40,996 nt of DNA from Alphaproteobacteria bacterium (GTDB lineage Bacteria > Pseudomonadota > Alphaproteobacteria > Bin95): positions 1 to 40,996 of the forward strand of contig JAJECF010000124.1 of NCBI GenBank assembly GCA_022822125.1. Direction: 5' to 3'. Below the pieces are notes generated by a model. It saw only the letters and a program-made list of their open reading frames with translations. It searched no databases and was not told the DNA's origin. The position numbers were made by a program, and so were the translations under genes. Shown piece by piece: positions 34,694 to 40,996 of the stretch (its first letter is position 1; each line of letters opens with the position of its first letter).

Positions 34694-35673
34694 GCCGAAA
34701 CCCTCCACTCCGTATCCAGCACGTCGGTCATGGCGTCCTCGGGGTCCGGCGGCGGGCTCTCCTCGGCATAGGCGACGGACCTGGCGACCTCCGCCGCGAC
34801 CCCGGCCTGAATCGCTTCGTCCTCATCCTCGCCGAGCCACTGGCGCTCCTTCATCCACGCGCTGAACAGCTTGATCGGGTCGCGGTTCTCGCGCCAGTCA
34901 TCGACTTCCTCGCGCGAGCGGTATTCCTCCATGTCGCCCAGGCTGTGGCCGTAGAAGCGGTATGTGCGGGCCTCGATCAGGGTCGGGCCCTCGCTGTTGC
35001 GCGCCCGGGCGACCGCCTCCGCGGCGGCGTCATAGACGGCTTCCAGGTCCTGCCCGTCCACCGAGACGCCGGGGATGGCGTAGGACGCCGCCATATCGGC
35101 CACCGAATCCACCACCGCCACATTCCTGCGCGGCACCCATTGCTGGTAGCCGTTGTTCTCGCAGACATAGATGACCGGCAGCTTCCAGAGCGAGCCGAAC
35201 AGCAAGCCTTCATGGAAGGGCCCGCGCGCCGCCGCGCCGTCGCCGAAGAACACGACCGACACCTGGTCGCTCTTGCGGATCCTGCTGGCGAGCGCCGTGC
35301 CGGTGCCGGGGCCGATGCCGCCGGCGACGATGCCGTTCGCGCCCAGTATGTTGCGCGAGAAATCGGCGATGTGCATGGAGCCGCCCTTGGCGCGGCAGCT
35401 CCCGGTCGCGCGCCCGAACAGCTCCGCCATCATGCGATCCATGGGCGCGCCCTTGGCGAGGCAGTGGCCGTGGCTGCGATGCGTGCCCAGCACATAGTCG
35501 TCATCGCGCAGATGCGCGCATACCGCGACCGCGATGGCCTCCTCGCCGCAATAGGTGTGGAGCGTGCCCTTGACGGAGCCGAGGCTGGTCTGGCGCAGCG
35601 CCTCTTCCTCGAAGAGGCGGATTCGCCACATATCCGTGTAGATCCTGCGGCTGAGCTCGGCAGTGAGGGTCAT
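34690..35673 (-). CDS. 2-oxoacid dehydrogenase E1 alpha subunit
   Basis: TPP-binding alpha chain. ATG at 35673 gives 327 residues starting MTLTAELSRRIYTDMWRIRL. The family segments are HTYCGEEAIAVAVCAHLRDD, THRSHGHCLAKGAP, AKGGSMHIADFSRNILGANG and the TPP motif FFGDGAAARGPFHEG (Gly144-Asp145-Gly146) running into LPVIYVCENNGY. RTYRFYGHSLGDMEEYRSRE is the phosphorylation-loop equivalent. It is the first gene of a minus-strand operon E1-alpha, E1-beta, E2, epimerase. The 250-base region upstream holds a repeat and no regulator gene. Confidence 0.93.
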   Translation of the reverse strand: MTLTAELSRRIYTDMWRIRLFEEEALRQTSLGSVKGTLHTYCGEEAIAVAVCAHLRDDDYVLGTHRSHGHCLAKGAPMDRMMAELFGRATGSCRAKGGSMHIADFSRNILGANGIVAGGIGPGTGTALASRIRKSDQVSVVFFGDGAAARGPFHEGLLFGSLWKLPVIYVCENNGYQQWVPRRNVAVVDSVADMAASYAIPGVSVDGQDLEAVYDAAAEAVARARNSEGPTLIEARTYRFYGHSLGDMEEYRSREEVDDWRENRDPIKLFSAWMKERQWLGEDEDEAIQAGVAAEVARSVAYAEESPPPDPEDAMTDVLDTEWRVSA

Positions 35674-35757
35674 GGCGCCTCCGGTTCGCTGTTCGGACCT
35701 GTCAGCGCCTATATTCATGGAGACGCGCCCGGATGTCATCAGGAGTCGTGGCTGCCC

Positions 35758-35885
35758 CTTCGATACGCACCCGCTGACGCGGGCGCTACTCAGGGTGAGG
35801 AAAAGAACAAAAGCGGGGCTTCCTCATCCTGAGTAGCCGCGAAGCGGCGTATCGAAGGAACCTGTCCTGAGCTTGTCGAACGGGA
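35758..35885. repeat. Palindromic intergenic repeat, copy B
   Basis: CCTTCGATACGC (35758-35769) and GCGTATCGAAGG (35848-35859) are perfect inverted arms, with inner arms CTACTCAGGGTGAGG and CCTCATCCTGAGTAG. The mini-hairpin CCCGCTGACGCGGG here replaces CCCGCAAGCGGG of copy A, keeping the stem; GCCGCGAAGCGGC is identical. A second short arm, CCTGTCCTGAGCTTGTCGAA, follows to 35885 and matches the CTTCGACAAGCTCAGG arm of copy C. It lies between the start of the E1-alpha gene and the end of the polyferredoxin gene. Confidence 0.85.
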
Positions 35886-35923
35886 CGGCCGGACTTCAGT
35901 TTCAAATTGAACGGGACCGCGCG

Positions 35924-37885
35924 CTAATGGTCCTTGCTGCGGTCGCGCAGATAGTCCTCCGTCGTGCGCACACGGGGCCGTTCGCCCATGGCGAAGGGGT
36001 TGTCGGCAGCGTGGTACTGGGCGTTGATGCGGCAATCGTCGCACATGCGGATGAGCCGCGAGGCGTCCCGGTCCGCAAACATGGAATGCTTGCCCGCCAG
36101 CTGCGCGACGATCCGCTCCACCGTGGATTTCATGCCGAAGCGCTTGCCGCACTCGATGCATTCATAGGGCTCTTCCTCATTGAGCACCCGCTGCTCCAGC
36201 GCGGCGTCGGAAAGGTCGAGCCGCGGCTCCAGCGAGACCGCGTTCTCGGGACAAACCTGCACGCAGAGCCCGCATTGCAGGCAGGCGTCCTCCTGGAAAC
36301 GGAGTTGCGGCAGGTCGGGATTGTCGCCGAGCGCGCCGGAGGGGCAGAGCGAGGCGCAGGCGAGGCAGAGCGTGCAGGCGTCCGTGTCCACTGTCACCGA
36401 GCCGTAGGGCGCGCCCTCGGGCAAGGGCAGCACGGCGCCGGCCGGGTTGAGCGCCTGCGCCGCGAGCCTGGTGACCTGCCGGCGGGAGCCGAGCGCCAGC
36501 ACGGGCTCGGCGGGCGGCGGCGCGGCCTCGCGGCCGTAAAGCGCTTCCGCAAGCGTGTCGGGGTCGCCCGGCTCCAGCAGGCGAAGGCGTCCCTCGCCGC
36601 ACATCGCCTCGGCGAGCGCAAGCTCGCGGCGCGGCGCCTCGTCCTCGGCGCGCGGCGGCAGCAAAATGTCCACCGACGCGAAGCCTCCCGCCAGAGCCGC
36701 CAGCATCTCGGCGTGGCCGAAGCCCGCCAGCGCCTCGACCTCGAAAGGGATGACATCGGCCGGCAGGCCGCGCCCGAACCGGGCCAGCAGCGCGATCATC
36801 TCCACGCCGAAACTCGTGTCCGCCACCAGCAGGCGCGGCGCGGCGCCTCCGGCCTTGCGGTAGGCTCCGGAGAGCGCCTCCATGCGGCGGAAGAGGGAAG
36901 CCACCGGCGGCGCATCGAAGGATATGGCACCGGACGGGCAGACGGCCGAGCAGGCCCCGCAGCCGGCGCAGACCATCGGATCGACCGCCACATGGTCGCC
37001 CGCCGGCGCGATGGCGCCTGTGGGGCAGATGTCGAGGCACTTGTTGCAGCCGCGCTGGCTGGCGCGCGAGTGGGCGCAGAGGCTTTCCTCCAGCCGGACA
37101 TAGAGCGGTTTCTCGAAGGTGCCGACCGTCTGCCCCGCTTCGAACAGGGCGGCGGCCATTGCATTCGGGTCGCCGGGGTCGGCGCGGAAATAGCCCTCGC
37201 GCTTCTCATGGGCGGGGAAGAGCGGCGCGCCGCCCGAAAGGTCGAGGATCGTGTCGCACTCCGTCTCGGCGCCGTCGCGCGGCTCGGAGAAAGCGAAAGC
37301 GCCGCGCCCGCCGGGCTCCATCTGCCGGAGGCCGTCGATCCGCAGCCGGAAGCCGCCGAGCGCGCCCGCGGCCGTCCGCAACCTGCCGACCACGACCTCG
37401 AAACGGCGGTCCACCGGCAGGTCCTCCGGCGGTTCCGCAAGCAGCACCGTGACGGACAAAGGCTCGGCGAGCCGTTCCGCCGCCGCCAGCGCCGCGGTTT
37501 CCTCGCCGAGCACAAGGCAGCGTCCCTCCGAGACCACATCCACGGTCCGCGTCGGGGGCGCTGCGAGCAATGCCTGGGCCACCAGCGCCGCCTGTTTGGG
37601 GCCGGCGCGGGCAGCCTCGTCCGACCAGCCGGCGCGGTCGCGGATATCGACCAGCAGCGGGGCCGGCGCCCCCAGCTCCTCCGCGATTTCCTCGAACCGC
37701 GCCCATTCCTGCTGGCAGGCGATAACCGCGTCTCCCGCCTCTATCGCCTTTGCGGCCGCGCCCGCCTCCGTGGTGCAGAGCGCGCTGTGGAGGCGCGAGC
37801 AGGCGATGCCTGCGCCCGCCTCGATGCTGTCCGAATCGACGGTCTGGCTGTGGGCGCAGTCGCACACGAGCAAGGTACCGGCCAT
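35924..37885 (-). CDS. Polyferredoxin of the formate dehydrogenase locus (four 4Fe-4S motifs)
   Basis: Predicted soluble electron carrier or cluster-transfer protein. ATG at 37885 with GGAGGA upstream gives 653 residues. Two ferredoxin pairs are seen: CNKCLDICP (about residue 280) with CAGCGACSAVCP (306), and CTLCLACASLCP (504) with CLQCGLCVQVCP (535). A C-terminal CIECGKRFG (576) and CDDC (615) may bind zinc or another cluster. The N-terminal 270 residues contain CDCAHSQTVD, CSRLHSALC and a nucleotide-fold-like RCLVLGEETAALAAAERLA, unlike simple ferredoxins. Proteins of this build often neighbour DUF3305/DUF3306 and formate dehydrogenase genes, here divergently transcribed. Exact role is not established to my knowledge. 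Confidence 0.85.
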   Translation of the reverse strand: MAGTLLVCDCAHSQTVDSDSIEAGAGIACSRLHSALCTTEAGAAAKAIEAGDAVIACQQEWARFEEIAEELGAPAPLLVDIRDRAGWSDEAARAGPKQAALVAQALLAAPPTRTVDVVSEGRCLVLGEETAALAAAERLAEPLSVTVLLAEPPEDLPVDRRFEVVVGRLRTAAGALGGFRLRIDGLRQMEPGGRGAFAFSEPRDGAETECDTILDLSGGAPLFPAHEKREGYFRADPGDPNAMAAALFEAGQTVGTFEKPLYVRLEESLCAHSRASQRGCNKCLDICPTGAIAPAGDHVAVDPMVCAGCGACSAVCPSGAISFDAPPVASLFRRMEALSGAYRKAGGAAPRLLVADTSFGVEMIALLARFGRGLPADVIPFEVEALAGFGHAEMLAALAGGFASVDILLPPRAEDEAPRRELALAEAMCGEGRLRLLEPGDPDTLAEALYGREAAPPPAEPVLALGSRRQVTRLAAQALNPAGAVLPLPEGAPYGSVTVDTDACTLCLACASLCPSGALGDNPDLPQLRFQEDACLQCGLCVQVCPENAVSLEPRLDLSDAALEQRVLNEEEPYECIECGKRFGMKSTVERIVAQLAGKHSMFADRDASRLIRMCDDCRINAQYHAADNPFAMGERPRVRTTEDYLRDRSKDH

Positions 37886-37992
37886 GTCCTGTCCTCCGGA
37901 CAAGCCGCTGCGGGCCGTTTGCAGGCTTGTCATCTTGCCGCCGCACCGGACCGGGAAGAGCGAATTTTCTCCGGAGCCGGGCGGCGGTTTAC

Positions 37993-38009
37993 GGGGGGGC
38001 GTCGCCCCC
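37993..38009. repeat. Short perfect inverted repeat in the divergent intergenic region
   Basis: GGGGGCG (37995-38001) and CGCCCCC (38003-38009) flank a single T. It lies 110 bases upstream of the polyferredoxin start and about 190 bases upstream of DUF3305. It could be an operator or just a G+C-rich hairpin; the remaining 312-base intergenic stretch (37886-38198) otherwise holds only the candidate promoter reported separately. Confidence 0.35.
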
Positions 38010-38103
38010 ACAGCGCACCGGGTAAGTATGGTCGCTTCCGGCCGCCTGTCCAGACTGCCGGAAACACGGGCGGCAGCGGTCCTGGAAAAAGCGGTTTTTT
38101 CTG

Positions 38104-38132
38104 TTGGCAGAGGGTGGAAAGGGGTACATTAT
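38104..38132 (+). promoter_or_regulatory. Candidate sigma-70-type promoter for the formate dehydrogenase genes
   Basis: TTGGCA (38104-38109) and CATTAT (38127-38132) are separated by 17 bases; they match five of six and four of six consensus bases. The pair lies 66 bases before the DUF3305 ATG in the divergent intergenic region and follows a T-run. No FNR-like site was seen nearby. Confidence 0.4.
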
Positions 38133-38198
38133 TGTCGCAGGGCAGCGTACCGTCTTGCGCGGAAATGACGGGGTGTCTGCCCGGAGGAGATCGGCATT

Positions 38199-38759
38199 AT
38201 GCCGGCGAGCGCGTTGTCATTGCCGCTCGGAATCATTCTCCGCCGCAGCCCGGCGGCGAGCCGTTGGGCGCGGTGGTCATGGACGGTCGCGGATGTCGTG
38301 CCCGGCGCCGCGCCGGCCGACTGGCGCGAGCTCAGGCGCGAAGGCGAAACCGTCGAATACCACGCAGCCACGGTGCCACTGGAGTTCTGGGCGTCCGATG
38401 TCGAGGCCTATATGACCGGCCTCGCGGCGCGCGCGCCGGCGATCTATGTCGTCATGCGCCGGACGGGCGAAGCCGATGCGCCGCACGAGCTCGAAGTCGT
38501 GCTTGCCACGGCGTCTCCCTACGAGGCGCAGGACTATATGGACAGCGGCGAGGAGATCGTCGAGCAGGCGCCGATGCCGGAAGGCCTGGTCGCCGTGGTG
38601 CGCGACTTCATCGAGCGCCACCATGAGGAGGAGCCTTTCGTCAAACGCAGGCGCGACAAGAGGCGGGTCGATCTGACGGAGGACGGCAAGGGCGATCCGC
38701 GCATTCGCCAGATGTCGGACGTCTATCGCGCACCGCGGCGCGCGGAGGCGGTCCATTGA
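38199..38759 (+). CDS. DUF3305 domain protein
   Basis: Conserved protein found in formate dehydrogenase clusters; biochemical role not known. The 186-residue product has the DUF3305 features: PLGIILRRSPAASRWARWSW with VADVVPGAAPADWRELRREG, LEFWASDVEAYMTGLAARAP, and a basic C-terminus (EEPFVKRRRDKRRVDLTEDG). It overlaps the next gene by four bases (TTGA), so both are probably made together. Probably cytoplasmic. Confidence 0.85.
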   Translation: MPASALSLPLGIILRRSPAASRWARWSWTVADVVPGAAPADWRELRREGETVEYHAATVPLEFWASDVEAYMTGLAARAPAIYVVMRRTGEADAPHELEVVLATASPYEAQDYMDSGEEIVEQAPMPEGLVAVVRDFIERHHEEEPFVKRRRDKRRVDLTEDGKGDPRIRQMSDVYRAPRRAEAVH

Positions 38760-39373
38760 ACGCGCAGGCGGATTTCTGGGCCCGCCGGAAGGCGGCCGTG
38801 GCGGCGGAGGCGCGCGCCGTGGAAGAGGCCGAGCGCGAGGCCCTGGCGGCCGAAGAGCGCGCGGCGCTGGAGGAACGCCCGGACGAGGATGTGCTGGCCG
38901 AACTGGACCTGCCCGATCCGGACAGCATGAAGCAGGGCGACGACTTTTCGGCGTTCATGTCCGACGCCGTGCCGGAACGGTTGCGGCGACGGGCGCTGAG
39001 GCAGTTATGGCGGTCCAACCCGGTGCTCGCCAATCTCGACAATCTGGTCGATTACGGCGAGGACTATACCGACGCGGCGCTGGTGGTGGAGAACCTTCAG
39101 ACCGCCTACCAGGTCGGCAAGGGCATGCTGAAGCATCTTGAGGCGATGGCCGAGGCGGCGGAAAAGGCCGAAAAGGCCGTTGCCGAAGCGTCGGAAGACG
39201 AGGACGGCGCCGTCGAGGCGGACGCGGAGGCCGAAGAGCCTGAAGCGCACGCTGCGGTCGAGGCCCCCGACGCACTGCCCGAAGCGCCGGCGATGGAGGA
39301 AACGCCGATTGCGCGGGCGAAACCCCGGATGCGGTTCGCCTTTGCGGACGCCGAAACGGGGCAGGCGGCCTGA
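38756..39373 (+). CDS. DUF3306 domain protein
   Basis: Partner of DUF3305 in formate dehydrogenase loci; role unknown. Start is TTG 38756, overlapping the DUF3305 stop, giving MNAQADFWARRKAAVAAEAR. The conserved part is DEDVLAELDLPDPDSMKQGD, DFSAFMSDAVPERLRRRALR and RQLWRSNPVLANLDNLVDYG with EDYTDAA. The last 80 residues are acidic, Ala/Glu-rich and likely disordered. Length 205. No membrane segment. Confidence 0.87.
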   Translation: MNAQADFWARRKAAVAAEARAVEEAEREALAAEERAALEERPDEDVLAELDLPDPDSMKQGDDFSAFMSDAVPERLRRRALRQLWRSNPVLANLDNLVDYGEDYTDAALVVENLQTAYQVGKGMLKHLEAMAEAAEKAEKAVAEASEDEDGAVEADAEAEEPEAHAAVEAPDALPEAPAMEETPIARAKPRMRFAFADAETGQAA

Positions 39374-39389
39374 CGCGATGGGAGAGGCG

Positions 39390-40001
39390 ATGACGGTGGA
39401 AGCGGTGCAGGGCGTGGAAACCGCGGAAGAGGAGCGGCTCCGCGCCGACCTCTACGATTTTCTGGCGGCCCTGCTGGCCCGGCCGCCGGACCGCGCGCTG
39501 CTCGACAAGGCGGCGGGGCTCGCCGGCGATGACAGCGAGCTCGGCCGCGCTGTCCACGCGCTGTCCCGGATTGCGTCCGCGACGACCGAAAGGGCGGCGG
39601 AAAGCGAATACACCGCGCTTTTCATCGGCGTAGGGCGGGGCGAATTGCTTCCCTATGCCAGCTATTACCTCACAGGGTTCCTCAACGAGAAGCCGCTGGC
39701 GGCGCTGCGCAACGACATGGCCGGTCTCGGCATACAGCGCGCCTTCGCGGTGTACGAACCCGAAGACCATATCGCCAGCCTGATGGAGATGATGGCGGGG
39801 ATGATCCTCGGACGCTTCGGCGAGCCGGCCTCGCTGGAGGAGGCCAGGCGGTTCTTCAACAGGCATATCGCCCCCTGGGCGGGGCATTTCTTCACGGATT
39901 TGGAAAGCGCGCGGAATTCGGTCTTCTACGCGCCTGTCGGTTCTGCGGGACGGGCGTTCATGGAGATCGAGAAGGAGGCTTTCCGAATGATGGCGGGCTA
40001 G
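39390..40001 (+). CDS. TorD/DmsD-family molecular chaperone
   Basis: Cytoplasmic chaperone that binds the Tat signal of a molybdoenzyme and helps cofactor loading. ATG 39390 fits GGAG at 39381-39384; ATG 39378 is an alternative that adds four residues. The all-helical 203-residue product has RLRADLYDFLAALLARPPD, the family core ESEYTALFIGVGRGELLPYA and SYYLTGFLNEKPLAALRNDM, then EPEDHIASLMEMMAGMI and FNRHIAPWAGHFFTDLESA. Its place before two Tat-signal proteins indicates service to this formate dehydrogenase. Confidence 0.92.
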   Translation: MTVEAVQGVETAEEERLRADLYDFLAALLARPPDRALLDKAAGLAGDDSELGRAVHALSRIASATTERAAESEYTALFIGVGRGELLPYASYYLTGFLNEKPLAALRNDMAGLGIQRAFAVYEPEDHIASLMEMMAGMILGRFGEPASLEEARRFFNRHIAPWAGHFFTDLESARNSVFYAPVGSAGRAFMEIEKEAFRMMAG

Positions 40002-40058
40002 CCCGCAACAAGACGGCCCGTCACGCGGACGGGCCGAATGAAGAGGAGGAGCAGACGC

Positions 40059-40250
40059 ATGAGCAGCAGAACGGACGGCGAGAAGACCAATCGCCGGGAC
40101 TTTCTGAAGCTCGCATCGGTTTCCGTGCCCGCAGCCGCTGTCGCGGCAGTGGCGGGCAAGGCGGCCGAAGCGGCGGTCCCGGACGGCAATGGCGAGCGGA
40201 TGCAGGACACCCCGCATACGCGCGCCTATTACGAAAGCGCCCGTTTCTGA
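40059..40250 (+). CDS. Small twin-arginine signal protein of the formate dehydrogenase region
   Basis: The 63-residue product is little more than a Tat signal: TNRRDFLKLASVSVPAAAVA, an Ala-rich segment, and a short polar tail ending HTRAYYESARF. It matches the small formate-dehydrogenase-region Tat-target proteins seen in proteobacteria. ATG 40059 fits GAGGAGGAG at 40042-40050; ATG 40038 would add seven residues. Function is unknown; it may be a small exported subunit. Confidence 0.85.
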   Translation: MSSRTDGEKTNRRDFLKLASVSVPAAAVAAVAGKAAEAAVPDGNGERMQDTPHTRAYYESARF

Positions 40251-40360
40251 CGGACGCTTCTCGCCGACGCATGGCCAACGGTTGCGAGACGCCCGGCGGC
40301 CATCGGCATGACGAACCCGGCGAACCGGCCCGCGGCCGGAACGCCTGACGGAGGAGCAAG

Positions 40361-40996
40361 ATGCTCAGGAAAAAGACCAACGGGGTTGCGAGACGCCCCC
40401 AGAGGACTTCGATCCTGCCCAATATTTCGGAGGCATCGGTTGACCGGCGGACCTTCCTGCGGGGCTCGGGCCTCGCGATCGGAGGCCTGGCCGCCATCGG
40501 CGCCGCCGGCGGCATGGTGACGAAAGCCGAAGCGCAGCAGGCGGCAATGGGCGCGATCACGACCGCCAAGTCGGTCTGCACGCATTGTTCGGTCGGTTGC
40601 ACGGTGATCGCCGAGCTGGATAGCGGCGTGTGGGTCGGCCAGGAGCCCGGCTGGGACAGCCCGTTCAACCTCGGCGCGCATTGCGCCAAGGGCGCCGCGG
40701 TGCGCGAGCACGGGCACGGCGAGCGGCGCCTCAAGACGCCGACCAAGATGGTCGACGGCAAGTGGGTCGCGGTCTCTTGGGAAGAGGCGATCGACGAGAT
40801 CGGCGACAAGATGCTGCAGATCCGCGAGCAGTCCGGGCCCGACTCGGTGTACTGGCTGGGTTCGGCCAAGCACAACAACGAGCAGGCCTATTTGTTCCGC
40901 AAATTCTATGCCTTCTGGGGCACCAACAACGGTGACCACCAGGCGCGTATCTGCCACTCGACGACGGTCGCGGGTGTTGCCAACACCTGGGGCTAT
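40361..40996 (+). CDS. fdhA: Formate dehydrogenase catalytic subunit, 5' part (cut by window end)
   Basis: Molybdenum or tungsten bis-MGD enzyme oxidising formate to CO2. ATG 40361 follows GGAGGAG (40350-40356). Of the 212 codons visible, residues 28-40 carry a Tat signal (DRRTFLRGSGLAIGG), and CTHCSVGC with a later HCAKG forms the N-terminal 4Fe-4S site. GDHQARICHSTTVAGVANTW places Cys at about residue 198, the site that is selenocysteine in E. coli FdnG. The Tat signal predicts periplasmic export. The gene continues beyond the window; beta and cytochrome subunits probably follow. Confidence 0.93.
   Translation, partial: MLRKKTNGVARRPQRTSILPNISEASVDRRTFLRGSGLAIGGLAAIGAAGGMVTKAEAQQAAMGAITTAKSVCTHCSVGCTVIAELDSGVWVGQEPGWDSPFNLGAHCAKGAAVREHGHGERRLKTPTKMVDGKWVAVSWEEAIDEIGDKMLQIREQSGPDSVYWLGSAKHNNEQAYLFRKFYAFWGTNNGDHQARICHSTTVAGVANTWGY

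Overview
The window reads as an alphaproteobacterial chromosome segment: high G+C, a long co-directional S10-spc-alpha ribosomal protein operon with the order rplO-secY-adk-rpsM-rpsK-rpoA-rplQ, a proton-translocating transhydrogenase split into three genes (pntAA, pntAB, pntB), and several gene families common in that class. I cannot place it to genus. Coordinates and starts below were checked by hand against the bases; family assignments come from remembered motifs, not from a search.

Layout. (1) 20-8930, plus strand: ribosomal proteins S17 to L17 with secY, adk and rpoA, largely translationally coupled. (2) 8968-17207, plus strand: an EamA permease coupled to a gamma-glutamyltransferase-like protein, then a three-gene glutamate-synthase-like set (amidotransferase, GXGXG subunit, FMN subunit), a Uma2-type nuclease-fold protein, a GlnT/GmaS-type glutamine synthetase and an Asp/Glu racemase-family enzyme. 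This looks like a gamma-glutamyl amide or N-methylglutamate pathway for amine nitrogen. (3) 17201-17900: debris, namely the tail of a membrane protein on the minus strand abutting a truncated, frameshifted IS630 transposase. (4) 18028-22772, minus strand: pntAA-pntAB-pntB, an iron-sulfur flavoprotein reductase and xthA as one operon. (5) 22864-31496: a mixed accessory block with a small membrane protein, an M20 peptidase, an alpha/beta hydrolase with a Cys nucleophile elbow, a glutathione S-transferase, a TauD-like dioxygenase, a TPR protein with a flavin monooxygenase, a GNAT acetyltransferase and a LysE exporter. (6) 31487-35673, minus strand: E1-alpha, E1-beta and E2 of a 2-oxoacid dehydrogenase followed by a proline racemase-family enzyme. 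(7) 35924-40996: a formate dehydrogenase locus with a large polyferredoxin (minus), then DUF3305, DUF3306, a TorD-type chaperone, a small Tat-signal protein and the 5' part of the catalytic subunit (plus), which carries Cys rather than selenocysteine at the active site. The window ends inside this last gene.

Three intergenic regions (27227-27323, 30146-30304, 35758-35885) carry members of one palindromic repeat family built on CCTTCGATACGC and CTACTCAGGGTGAGG arms. No tRNA, rRNA, CRISPR array, phage gene or replication origin was seen. The best candidates for less-described biology are the gamma-glutamyl cluster, the polyferredoxin of the formate dehydrogenase locus, the reductase in the transhydrogenase operon, and the repeat family.
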